From NCBI GenBank assembly GCA_963665555.2, contig OY762308.1, positions 3,286,001 to 3,350,000 on the forward strand: a stretch of DNA of 64,000 nucleotides, in the 5' to 3' direction. The position numbers were made by a program, and so were the translations under genes. Numbering within the stretch: position 1 is the first letter of the stretch; each line of letters opens with the position of its first letter. Origin of the DNA: CAXXXW01 sp963665555 (GTDB lineage: Bacteria > Pseudomonadota > Alphaproteobacteria > Thalassobaculales > Thalassobaculaceae). Positions 52,038-59,820 of this stretch are shown here, in pieces. Below the pieces are notes generated by a model, which had not been told where the DNA came from, ran no database searches, and saw nothing but the letters and a program-made list of their open reading frames with translations.

Positions 52038-53147
52038 TCATCCTCCCGCGAGGGCGCCGGTGACGGCGCTCCACAGCTGGCGTTCGTGGCGGGTGTCGAT
52101 GGTGACGGTCGCGGTCATGCCGGCGCGGAGCGTCGGGCGGTCGGGCGCGTCCTCGATCTCGATGCGGACCGGCAGGCGCTGCACCACCTTGACCCAGTTG
52201 CCCGACGCGTTCTGCGGCGGCAGCACCGAGAACTCGGCGCCGGTGGCCGGGCTGATGCTGGCGACGCGGGCGCTCCACACCGTGTCGGGATAGGCGTCGA
52301 CCTCGACCTCGACCGCCTGGCCCTCGCGGACATGCGTGAGCTGCGTCTCCTTCAGGTTCGCCTCGATCCAGGTCCGGTCGATGGCGATCAGGCCGAAGGC
52401 GGGCTGGCCCTCCTTCACCCATTCGCCGGCCTCCAGCTTGAGGCGCGTGACGACGCCGTCGATCGGCGCCCGGATCTCGGTGTAGCCGAGGTTCATGCGC
52501 GCGATCGAAATCCCGGTGTCGGCGGCGGCGTAGTCGGGATGCCGGTCCGCCGGCCGCTCCGGGTCGCCGCCGAGGCGGACGAGGACGGCGCGCAGCTTCT
52601 GGCGCAGCGTGTCGATGCCCTTGCGCGCGGCGACCAGGTTGAACTCCGCCTCGTCGAGGCGCGCGCGCGTGGTGACGGCCTTGCGGGCGAGCTTGCGCTG
52701 GCGCGTCGCCTCGCGCTCGTAATAGGCCACGTTGGCCTCGGCCTCGCGGATTTCGGCGACGATCCGGTGGTATTCGGCGCGCGTCGCCTCGATGTCCCGG
52801 CGCACCGCCTCGCGCCGCGCCTCGGCCAGGCGGACTTGCATGGCCAGCGACTCCCGGTCGAGCGCGAACAGCGGGTCGCCGGCGCGGACGCGCTGGTTCT
52901 CCTCGACCGTGACCGCGACGACGCGGCCGTCGATGTTGGGGCTGACGGCGATCACATGCGCCTTCACATAGGCGTTCTCGGTGGTGACGTAGCGGCCGGT
53001 GGAGGCGTACCACCAGCCGCCGGCCAGGACCGCGCCGAGCGGCACCGCGACCAGCAGGACGGCGCGCAGCAGCGTCCGGCTCCAGCGCCGGCGCGAGCGC
53101 ATGGGGAGGGGATCGGGCGCGGGCGCGCCTGTTTCGGTGTCGCTCAT
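52038..53147 (-). CDS. HlyD/EmrA-family membrane fusion (periplasmic adaptor) protein
   Basis: The 369-residue protein has a cytoplasmic N-terminus, one transmembrane helix (about 28-48), a lipoyl-like barrel half (AYVKAHVIAVSPNIDGRVVAVTVEENQRVRAGDPLFALD), a long coiled-coil hairpin (about 100-185) and the second lipoyl half with IRAPIDGVVTRLKLEAGEWV. This is EmrA-type architecture. EmrA normally works with an EmrB-type (DHA2) transporter encoded next to it; none follows here. A restriction-modification pair ends 24 bases beyond its stop on the other strand. Upstream, a MarR gene starts the same mRNA. Confidence 0.9.
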   Translation of the reverse strand: MSDTETGAPAPDPLPMRSRRRWSRTLLRAVLLVAVPLGAVLAGGWWYASTGRYVTTENAYVKAHVIAVSPNIDGRVVAVTVEENQRVRAGDPLFALDRESLAMQVRLAEARREAVRRDIEATRAEYHRIVAEIREAEANVAYYEREATRQRKLARKAVTTRARLDEAEFNLVAARKGIDTLRQKLRAVLVRLGGDPERPADRHPDYAAADTGISIARMNLGYTEIRAPIDGVVTRLKLEAGEWVKEGQPAFGLIAIDRTWIEANLKETQLTHVREGQAVEVEVDAYPDTVWSARVASISPATGAEFSVLPPQNASGNWVKVVQRLPVRIEIEDAPDRPTLRAGMTATVTIDTRHERQLWSAVTGALAGG

Positions 53148-53157
53148 CCTTCGGGCC

Positions 53158-53652
53158 TCAATCGTCCGCCGCCTGGAGAACCTTGCGCTCCGGCGCATCC
53201 GCCGGGCGCGCGTCGTCCAGGCCGAGCAGGTTGGACTTGATCTTCGCCAGCGCGTCGATAAAGCGCTCGCGCTCCTCGTCGCCCATGTCCCCCAGGGCGT
53301 CGCGGCGGACGCCGGCGGCGGTGCTCCTGAGCGCGCGCATGACCTCCTGCACCCTGTCGGTGAGATAGACGCGGCGGACGCGCCTGTCCAGCGTGTCGGC
53401 CCGCCGCTCCACCCATTCCTTTTCCTCCAGCCGGTCCAGCAGGCGGCCCAGCGTCGGTTTTTCGAGCTCCAGCATGTCCGCCAGTTCCGACTGCGTGACC
53501 CCCTCGCGGGCGTAGAGCATCGTCAGCACCCACCACTGCGAACGGGTGAGGCCGAGCGCGCGGCCGCGCCGGTCGAACACGGTCCGCATCAGGCGGGCCA
53601 CGTCGTGCAGCAGGAAGCCGAAATTCCGCTCTATGTCCTCTCGGGGGTCCAT
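53158..53652 (-). CDS. MarR-family transcriptional regulator
   Basis: The 164-residue winged-helix protein has the MarR helices and DNA-binding region: LGLTRSQWWVLTMLYAREGVTQSELADMLELEKPTLGRLLDRLEEKEWVERR, followed by the wing ADTLDRRVRRVYLT. MarR repressors release DNA on binding phenolic or oxidising compounds. The gene is 10 bases upstream of the HlyD adaptor gene. Its upstream region has repeat motifs fitting an operator, so it probably represses itself and the adaptor. Confidence 0.92.
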   Translation of the reverse strand: MDPREDIERNFGFLLHDVARLMRTVFDRRGRALGLTRSQWWVLTMLYAREGVTQSELADMLELEKPTLGRLLDRLEEKEWVERRADTLDRRVRRVYLTDRVQEVMRALRSTAAGVRRDALGDMGDEERERFIDALAKIKSNLLGLDDARPADAPERKVLQAADD

Positions 53653-53663
53653 GCCCGGTGTGT

Positions 53664-53708
53664 AGTTGCCTTGCTTACCTTTAGCAAGGTCAAAGTTGCC
53701 CAGCTTAC
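53664..53708 (-). promoter_or_regulatory. Promoter/operator of the marR-hlyD unit
   Basis: An inverted repeat CCTTGCT-7-AGCAAGG (53669-53689) has perfect seven-base arms. In addition AGTTGCCxxGCTTAC occurs twice as a direct repeat (53664-53678 and 53694-53708), exactly 30 bases apart, about three helical turns. On the minus strand, TTGACC (53693-53688) may be the -35 box and overlaps the inverted repeat. Such a layout is typical for MarR autorepression. Confidence 0.6.
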
Positions 53709-53728
53709 GAAACGGCGCGCCCCGATCC

Positions 53729-54472
53729 CTACCAGAGCGCGGCGGTAAGTTCGGAGAGCGAGGTCCGCTGGCGGCCGTCCGCGTCGAAATTCCCCGGCGC
53801 GAGCCAGCGCGCGTGGGCCTCGCGGACCGCCGGCCATTCCTCCGCCGTTATCGAGAACCAGGCGGTGTCGCGGCTGCGCCCCTTCGCGATCAGGTGGTTC
53901 AGGAACACGCCCTCGTAGCGGAAGCCGAGGCGCAGCGCGGCGGCGCGCGAGCCGGCGTTGAGCGCGTTGCACTTCCACTCCAGCCGCCGATAGCCGCCCT
54001 CGTCCAGCACGCGATGCATCATCGCCGACAGGACCTCGGTGGCCCGGACGTCGCGCTGCCAGGCGCGGCCGAACCAGATATGGCCGATCTCGCCGACGCC
54101 GGCGGCGGGGCGGATTTCCATGAAGCTGCCCATCCCGCCGATCCGGCCGGTCGCCGCGTCGCGGAACGCCATGAAGAGCGGGTCGCGCGAGGCCTGGCAG
54201 CCCTCCAGCCAGTCCCGCGCCGCCGCCTTGTCCGGGAAGGGGCCGTAGGCGAGGTAGTCCCAGATGCGCTCCGGCTCCCGGCCTTCCGTCGCGGCGGCGA
54301 AGGCGCCGGCGGCGTCGCGCGCGGCGTCGATCGGTTCGACAATGGCGCGCGGCCCCCGGAGCACGACGCCCTCGAACCCCTCCCAGGTCCGGGGCGGGAC
54401 CTCGGCGTCGCCCGCCGGCCTGCGGCCGGCCGCGCTCGCCCGCTCGCGCTCGTTCGCCCGGATGTCCTCCAT
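53729..54472 (-). CDS. GNAT family N-acetyltransferase, RimJ/RimL-like
   Basis: The 247-residue product has the GNAT pattern in its central and C-terminal parts: IGHIWFGRAWQRDVRATEVLSAMMHRVLDEGGYRRLEWKCNALNAGSRAAALRLGFRYEGV, which resembles RimJ/RimL-type protein or small-molecule acetyltransferases. The first 50 residues are less conserved. It uses acetyl-CoA; target unknown. GGAGGA lies close to the ATG. Confidence 0.88.
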   Translation of the reverse strand: MEDIRANERERASAAGRRPAGDAEVPPRTWEGFEGVVLRGPRAIVEPIDAARDAAGAFAAATEGREPERIWDYLAYGPFPDKAAARDWLEGCQASRDPLFMAFRDAATGRIGGMGSFMEIRPAAGVGEIGHIWFGRAWQRDVRATEVLSAMMHRVLDEGGYRRLEWKCNALNAGSRAAALRLGFRYEGVFLNHLIAKGRSRDTAWFSITAEEWPAVREAHARWLAPGNFDADGRQRTSLSELTAALW

Positions 54473-54491
54473 GCCTGTCTCCTCCGCTCTC

Positions 54492-56048
54492 CTACGCGAC
54501 CGCGACGCCGCCCGCCGGCGAATGGATATGCGCCGCGCCGACGCAGCCGCCCCCGTCGGCCATCGCCACGCCGGAGGGGTTGGCGTAGACGGTCGGGAAG
54601 GCGGTCGGCGTCCACGGCTCGGACGGCGCGACGGCGCGGATCGCGGCGACCGTCGCCGCGTCCAGCCGCCCGTCGTGGACCAGCAGGTCGATCCCGCTCG
54701 CGTCGATCCGGGGGCGGGCCAGCGCGGCGCCGAGGTCCATGCCGAAATCGTTCGCGAAGGAGGCGAGCTGGAAGACCGCCGGCAGTATCCGCCGCCCGCC
54801 CGACGCGCCGAACCCGAACCATGGCGCGCCGTCGCGCGTCGCCGCCATCGGGCACATGTTGGTGAGCGGCCGCGCCCCCGCCGCCAGCGAATTGGGCCGG
54901 CCGGGCCGGGGGTCGAACCAGTTGATCCCGTTGTTCATGAGCACGCCGCTCCCCGGCAGCACGAGCCGGGAGCCGAAGCGCGACAGCAGCGTGGTGGTCA
55001 TCAGGACCATGTTGCCGTCGGCGTCCGCCGCGGAGATATGGGTGGTGCAGGCCCGGCCGCCGTCGTCGCCCGCGTGGCCCATGGTCTCCAGCCGGCGCCG
55101 GTAGGCCCCGGCCAGCGCGGCGGCGCAGGCGGCGTAGACATCAGCGTCCGGCGCGCCCGGCCCGAACGCCGGCAGGCGCGAGAGCGCGTCGGCGAAGGTC
55201 GGCCCGGCCGTCAGGCCCGCCGGGAGATGGTACACGGCGTCCCCGCGCGCGACCGAAAGCGGCTCGACGATCCGGGCGGCGTAGCCCGCGAGGTCCGCCT
55301 CCGAAAGCGGCCCGCCGGCGGCCCGGACATCGGCGGCGATGGAGCGCGCCAGCGCCCCCTCGTAAAAGGCGCGCGGCCCCTCGCGGGCCAGCGTCCCGAG
55401 GGTCCGGGCCAGCGCCGGGTTGGGCAGGCGTTCCGGCGGACCCTCGGCCGGCATGGAGGGCGGGAACCCGCCGGGCAGCCAGGCCTCGCGCGAGGCCGGG
55501 TAGCGCGCGAGCAGCGGCGCCTCGGCCGCGACATTCAGCGTCGTCCACCAGGTCGCGCGGTGGCCGCGCCGGGCGAGCGCGACGGCGGGCGCGGCAAGCT
55601 CCGCCCACGGCTTGCGCCCGAACCGCTCCGCCGCCAGCGCGTAGCCGGCCACCGCGCCGGGGACGGCGACGGACCGCGCGCCGTGGATGTTGGCGTCGTC
55701 CTCCACGCGGGGCCAGCCGAACATGTCGGCCCCTTCCTCGCCGGTCAGGCGGTAGTCGGCGGGGTCGAGGGCGGCGGGCGCGACCGGCCCGAAATCGACC
55801 GCGCGGACGGCGCCCTCGGCGGCGGAATGCACGATGGCGAAGCCGATGCCGCCGAGGCCGCTCATCCACGGCTCCGTCACGGCGAGCGCGAGGGCCGTCG
55901 CCACCGCGGCGTCGATGGCGTTGCCGCCGTCGCGCAGGATCGCCGCGCCGGCCTCCGCCGCCTCGACCTCCTGCGCGGCGACGACGCCCCGCGGCCCGTG
56001 GCGGGCGGGCTTCGTAACGGTCCAGGTCTCCAGCGGGGCGTCGGTCAT
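54492..56048 (-). CDS. Gamma-glutamyltransferase-family Ntn hydrolase
   Basis: The 518-residue product matches GGT/GGT-like acylases: VVAAQEVEAAEAGAAILRDGGNAIDAAVATALAL at the N-terminus, and the autocatalytic nucleophile Thr at about 335 (CTTHISAADADGNMV), where the precursor is cut into large and small subunits. No signal peptide is visible, so it may be cytoplasmic, unlike true GGTs. Many such alphaproteobacterial proteins are of unknown specificity (cephalosporin-acylase-like or oxamate-like amidases). Its ATG overlaps the pyrE stop (ATGA). Confidence 0.9.
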   Translation of the reverse strand: MTDAPLETWTVTKPARHGPRGVVAAQEVEAAEAGAAILRDGGNAIDAAVATALALAVTEPWMSGLGGIGFAIVHSAAEGAVRAVDFGPVAPAALDPADYRLTGEEGADMFGWPRVEDDANIHGARSVAVPGAVAGYALAAERFGRKPWAELAAPAVALARRGHRATWWTTLNVAAEAPLLARYPASREAWLPGGFPPSMPAEGPPERLPNPALARTLGTLAREGPRAFYEGALARSIAADVRAAGGPLSEADLAGYAARIVEPLSVARGDAVYHLPAGLTAGPTFADALSRLPAFGPGAPDADVYAACAAALAGAYRRRLETMGHAGDDGGRACTTHISAADADGNMVLMTTTLLSRFGSRLVLPGSGVLMNNGINWFDPRPGRPNSLAAGARPLTNMCPMAATRDGAPWFGFGASGGRRILPAVFQLASFANDFGMDLGAALARPRIDASGIDLLVHDGRLDAATVAAIRAVAPSEPWTPTAFPTVYANPSGVAMADGGGCVGAAHIHSPAGGVAVA

Positions 56049-56617
56049 CGGTCCGTGAAATCCTTGCGGTCGAACAGGGAGACCAGGCGGACGCCGAGTT
56101 CGGCGAGGTTTCCGGCGCCGCCCTCCAGCCGGTCCACGACGGCGATAACCTCCCCGGCCTCGCAGCCCCGCGCGCGGATCGCGGCCAGCGCCCGCGCGGC
56201 CGAGCCGCCGGTGGTGACCACATCCTCGACCACGACGACCTTGCTTCCGGCGGGCAGCACGCCCTCGACCAGCCTTTCGGTGCCGTGGTCCTTGGTCTCC
56301 TTGCGGACATAGAAGCCCGGGACCGGCCGCGCCCGCGCGGCGCTCATGGCGGCGACGGCGGCGACGATCGGCACCGCGCCCATCGCCAGCCCGCCGACCG
56401 CCGCCACGTCCGGGCGCTCCTCCAGCAGGTCGAGGACCATGGAGGCGATAAGGCTCCCCCCTTCGGGGTCGAGCATGGTCGGCTTCAGGTCGAAGAAGTA
56501 GCTGGCCTCCCGGCCGGAGGCGAGGACGAAGCGCCCCTCGCGGAAGGACTTCTCCGCGACGATCGCGCGCAGCCGCGCGCGCGCGCCGGCGCCGCTCGTC
56601 GATGGGTCGGACGCCAT
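56045..56617 (-). CDS. pyrE: Orotate phosphoribosyltransferase
   Basis: The 190-residue product converts orotate and PRPP to orotidine monophosphate in pyrimidine synthesis. The PRPP-binding motif VVVVEDVVTTGGS (about 125-137) and the flexible-loop KETKDHGT segment with Lys are present. N-terminal GRFVLASGREASYFFDLKPTMLDPEG is typical of the alphaproteobacterial form. The stop overlaps the gamma-glutamyltransferase-like start, an uncommon partner for a pyrimidine gene. Confidence 0.95.
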   Translation of the reverse strand: MASDPSTSGAGARARLRAIVAEKSFREGRFVLASGREASYFFDLKPTMLDPEGGSLIASMVLDLLEERPDVAAVGGLAMGAVPIVAAVAAMSAARARPVPGFYVRKETKDHGTERLVEGVLPAGSKVVVVEDVVTTGGSAARALAAIRARGCEAGEVIAVVDRLEGGAGNLAELGVRLVSLFDRKDFTDR

Positions 56618-56642
56618 GGCCCTCGCCCCTCCATGGACGGAA

Positions 56643-56664
56643 CCGGCCCCGCGAAGGGGGCCGG
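56643..56664 (-). terminator. GC hairpin after the PuuD-like gene
   Basis: CCGGCCCC (56643-56650) and GGGGCCGG (56657-56664) form an eight-pair stem with a six-base loop, 26 bases after the stop of the PuuD-like gene. On the minus strand it is followed by TTCCGT, a poor T-run, so termination efficiency is uncertain. It precedes pyrE. Confidence 0.4.
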
Positions 56665-56689
56665 CCCGCCGTCTTCCGGTCCGCCGCGC

Positions 56690-57292
56690 CTAGAAGATGT
56701 TCTGCGCCGAGACCATCGCGTACAGCATCGGGATCGACAGCATGGTGTTGGTCCGCGAGAACAGCATCGCGGTGCGCGCCGAGGCGGCCTTGGTCGCCGC
56801 GTCCGCCTCCACCAGGCCGAGCGCCTTCTGCTGGTTCGGCCAGATCACGAACCACACGTTGAACCACATGACGGCGCCGAGCCACATGCCGATGCCGATG
56901 GCGGTGTGCTTGGCCACGCCGTCGGTCAGCCCGACCGCGATCGCGTCCACCAGGTAGCCGTTCATCCAGGCCAGCAGCAGGCCGGTGACGATGGTCGCCA
57001 TCGCGCCCCAGCGGAACCAGAACAGCACCGCCGGCGCGATCACCTTGCCGATCGCCGGCTTCTGCTCGTCGGGGATGTTCGGCATGTTGGGAATCTGCAC
57101 GAAGTTGAGATACCAGAGCAGGCCGATCCACATCACGCCGCTCAGCACGTGCAGCCAGCGCATGAAGAACGCGAACCAGCCGTGGTCGTAGGCCGTGTCG
57201 GCCCCGGCGCCGGCGACGACCAGCACCATGACGACCGTCAGCACGATCCCGGCGATGACGGTGTTGCGAAGGCTCGTCAGAATGACCGCCAT
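56690..57292 (-). CDS. Urate hydroxylase PuuD-like membrane protein (membrane domain only)
   Basis: The 200-residue protein has five or six transmembrane helices and the PuuD membrane-domain pattern: FFMRWLHVLSGVMWIGLLWYLNFVQIPNMP, then KVIAPAVLFWFRWGAM and IGMWLGAVMWFNVWFVIWPNQQKALGL. PuuD proper carries a C-terminal cytochrome c domain and oxidises urate; that domain is absent here, so urate oxidation is doubtful and the protein may have another, perhaps heme-linked, role. GGAGGGG precedes the ATG. Confidence 0.82.
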   Translation of the reverse strand: MAVILTSLRNTVIAGIVLTVVMVLVVAGAGADTAYDHGWFAFFMRWLHVLSGVMWIGLLWYLNFVQIPNMPNIPDEQKPAIGKVIAPAVLFWFRWGAMATIVTGLLLAWMNGYLVDAIAVGLTDGVAKHTAIGIGMWLGAVMWFNVWFVIWPNQQKALGLVEADAATKAASARTAMLFSRTNTMLSIPMLYAMVSAQNIF

Positions 57293-57424
57293 GAGTCTGT
57301 CCCCTCCATCCCGATCCGTTGTTGTCGCCGCCCCGCCGAAGCCCGGCGCGGGGCGGTCGCGTTTCGTCGGCGAAGTCTAGGCGAGTCGCGCCGCGTTGCA
57401 AAGGCCCGCGCGCGGCCGTTCCGC

Positions 57425-57453
57425 TTGACAGGCCGCGCGGCGGGGTCTAGTTG
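57425..57453 (+). promoter_or_regulatory. Promoter of tRNA-Phe
   Basis: A perfect TTGACA (57425-57430) lies 17 bases ahead of TAGTTG (57448-57453). The position, with expected start about 57460 and tRNA 5' end at 57474, suits a stable-RNA promoter, although the -10 is imperfect. Confidence 0.55.
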
Positions 57454-57473
57454 GGGCGGCCGTTCGGCGCGAC

Positions 57474-57549
<76 letters not shown>

Positions 57550-57704
57550 CGCCCCCCCCGGCGCCCCCCGGCCCCGGCGACCGCCCCGCCTCCCGGCGGC
57601 GGGCGCCGAATCGTTTCCCTCCCGCGCCGAAACCCTCTACACTCCGACGCGCCGCGCGCGCCCCGGCGCGCGCCCGTCCCCGACTCCAGGAAATGAGGCC
57701 CGTC

Positions 57705-58553
57705 ATGCGTTCGGACTACACGAAGATCGAGGCCGGCGCGGTGTTCTTCGCCGTCTGGCACGAGCAATGGGACGCCAACATCCACCACCACGCCGACCAG
57801 GGGGTGATCGTCCAGGTCCGCGGCGAGGCCGACGGCCGCGAGACCAACCTGCTGCAGTTCAACTGCTTCCATTTCGAGCGCACCTACACCTACGCGCCCG
57901 AGGGCAAGGCGCGGGTGTGCCAGATCGACCCGATCGCCGACGGCAACCCGATCGGCTGGACCGCGCGCCGGATCCGCGACCGGCTGCCGGAGATGCTGTC
58001 CGCCGCCGGCTATCCCGCCGTCGCCGCCGCGCTCGACATGGAGCGCGTGCGCGAAGCGGCGGGCGAGGTGGAGGCGGCGGCGCGCCACAAGTTCCGCGCC
58101 TCCATCCAGCTGGTGAAGCACAAGCGCGGCGACTTCATGTTCGAGGCCGGCAACATCCGCTTCGGGCTGGAGATGCGCGTGCTGGGCGACGACGGCGGCC
58201 TGGCGATCCATGTGCTCTCCGACGTTTGCGGCGGGCCGGACCACGACTACGCCGAGGAGACCGAGGTCATCGCCTTCGACTGCTTCCGCGTGCAGCCGCA
58301 CTACCACTACGGCCCGCGCAACAAGAACCTGCGCTACTACTGGGACAAGACGGTGGTGCCGGACACGCTGGAGTGGACGCTGGACGTGCTGAAGGCCGGC
58401 AAGCTCGGCCCGATGATCGCGGCGGCCGGCTATCCCGACATCGCCCGCGACCTCGACCCGGACGAGGTGCGCGCTGTCCTCCCGGCGATCGAGGCGAAGG
58501 CGCGCGAACTGCAGCCCAAAGCCGCGCCGGAAACCGCGCTCGCCGCCGAATAG
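57705..58553 (+). CDS. Unknown protein made of two tandem copies of one domain
   Basis: The 282-residue soluble product contains two related halves, about 8-127 and 146-268. Each has EAG near its start, a central F-N/D-C-F followed by an aromatic Y-x-Y-x-P segment (52-65 and 191-204), and AGYP (101-104; 241-244), at nearly equal distances. It is rich in Tyr, His and Trp, and each half keeps a cysteine in F-x-C-F. I do not recognise the family with certainty. The ATG at 57705 has GAGG six bases ahead and is preferred to 57693. It lies about 155 bases after tRNA-Phe. Confidence 0.85.
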   Translation: MRSDYTKIEAGAVFFAVWHEQWDANIHHHADQGVIVQVRGEADGRETNLLQFNCFHFERTYTYAPEGKARVCQIDPIADGNPIGWTARRIRDRLPEMLSAAGYPAVAAALDMERVREAAGEVEAAARHKFRASIQLVKHKRGDFMFEAGNIRFGLEMRVLGDDGGLAIHVLSDVCGGPDHDYAEETEVIAFDCFRVQPHYHYGPRNKNLRYYWDKTVVPDTLEWTLDVLKAGKLGPMIAAAGYPDIARDLDPDEVRAVLPAIEAKARELQPKAAPETALAAE

Positions 58554-58596
58554 GCGCGGGCGCCGCCCCGCCCGGCCGCCGCGCGGGAAGCGGGGG

Positions 58597-59373
58597 ATGC
58601 CGGTCCGCCTGGAGCGGCGCGGCGACCTCGCGCTGGCGACGCTCGACCGGCCGGAGGCGCTGAACGCGCTCAGCTTCGCGCTGGTGCGGGAGATTTCCGA
58701 CCGGCTCGACGAGGCGGCGGCGTCCGGCGCGCGCGGCCTGGTGGTGACCGGCGCGGGCGACCGGGCGTTCTGCGCCGGCGCCGACATCTCCGAACTGGTC
58801 GACCGCCCGCCGGCGGCGCGCCGGGCCGACATCGAGCGCGGGCAGCGCGTGTTCGACCGGCTCGCGAACTTCCCGGTGCCGACGCTGGCGGTGGTCCGGG
58901 GGTTCGCGCTGGGCGGCGGGCTGGAGCTGGCGATGGCGTGCGACTTCCGCCTCGCGGCGCCGAACGCGCGGATGGGCCTGCCGGAAATCGGCCTCGGAGT
59001 CATTCCCGGCTACGGCGGCACGCAGCGCCTGCCCCGGCTGGTGGGCGAGGGCCGCGCGCTCGAACTCGTCGCCAGCGGCCGGGCGGTGGACGCGGAGGAG
59101 GCGGAGCGGATCGGGCTGGCGAACGGGATCGTCGGCGCCGACGGGGGCGATCCGCTGGAGGAGGGGATCGCCTGGCTCGCCCGCGTCGCCCGGCGCGGGC
59201 TGCCGGCGCTCGGCCTCGCCCGCGCCGCCGTGCGCCGCGCCCTCGACCTGCCGGTGGGCGAGGGCCTGAAGGTCGAGGCGGACCTGAACACGCTCGCCTT
59301 CCAGACGGAAGACGCGGCGGAGGGCCTGTCCGCCTTCCTCGAAAAGCGCCGGCCGAAATTCCGGGACCGTTAG
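58597..59373 (+). CDS. Enoyl-CoA hydratase/isomerase family protein
   Basis: The 258-residue crotonase-fold product hydrates enoyl-CoA in fatty-acid or branched-acid breakdown. The oxyanion-hole segments AFCAGADISEL and GFALGGGLELAMACDFR are present, and both catalytic glutamates are found, in GGGLELAM and in MGLPEIGLGVIPGYGGTQRLPRLVG. This set supports true hydratase activity. The ATG at 58597 follows GGGGGA closely. Acyl-CoA specificity is unknown. Confidence 0.93.
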   Translation: MPVRLERRGDLALATLDRPEALNALSFALVREISDRLDEAAASGARGLVVTGAGDRAFCAGADISELVDRPPAARRADIERGQRVFDRLANFPVPTLAVVRGFALGGGLELAMACDFRLAAPNARMGLPEIGLGVIPGYGGTQRLPRLVGEGRALELVASGRAVDAEEAERIGLANGIVGADGGDPLEEGIAWLARVARRGLPALGLARAAVRRALDLPVGEGLKVEADLNTLAFQTEDAAEGLSAFLEKRRPKFRDR

Positions 59374-59400
59374 GCCGGGCCGCCGGGCCGGGCGGCGCCT

Positions 59401-59820
59401 TCACTCCAGCCGCGGCTGCGAGAACGCGCCCGCGCGCGCGAAATCCGGCGCGAAGCGTTCGAGGCGCAGCGCCAGCCCTTCGAGCGCGAGGTCGAGGACC
59501 GGCCCGGCCGGGTCGTCGTCGAAGGCGCCGGCGCGGATGTCGCGGGCGAGGCGGCGCTCCAGCGCGCGCAGCCGCGACGGCGTGTCCGCGCCCGCCGCGT
59601 CCACCGCGTCGCGGCCGTAGAGCGCGGCGTAGCGGTCCAGCAGGCGGCGCGCCGGTTCGGCTCCGTCGCCCGCCTCCATCTCCGCCAGCGCCGCCTCGAT
59701 GGCCCGCGCCGCCAGCGCGACGGCGCGGCGGGGCTCGCCCTCCAGGCCGGGCGCGGCGTCGCGGAGCAGCGCCTCGCGCGCCGCCGCTAGCAGGGCGCGG
59801 GCGCCGGGTTCACCGCCCAT
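59401..59820 (-). CDS. DUF6285-like protein associated with acyl-CoA dehydrogenase/phosphotransferase genes
   Basis: The 139-residue helical product is rich in Ala, Leu and Arg, without signal or membrane segments. Length, composition and position directly after a phosphotransferase and an acyl-CoA dehydrogenase fit the DUF6285 family, which commonly occurs in exactly this set. Its ATG overlaps the phosphotransferase stop by 11 bases. Function unknown; a small accessory subunit of the phosphotransferase is plausible. Confidence 0.75.
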   Translation of the reverse strand: MGGEPGARALLAAAREALLRDAAPGLEGEPRRAVALAARAIEAALAEMEAGDGAEPARRLLDRYAALYGRDAVDAAGADTPSRLRALERRLARDIRAGAFDDDPAGPVLDLALEGLALRLERFAPDFARAGAFSQPRLE

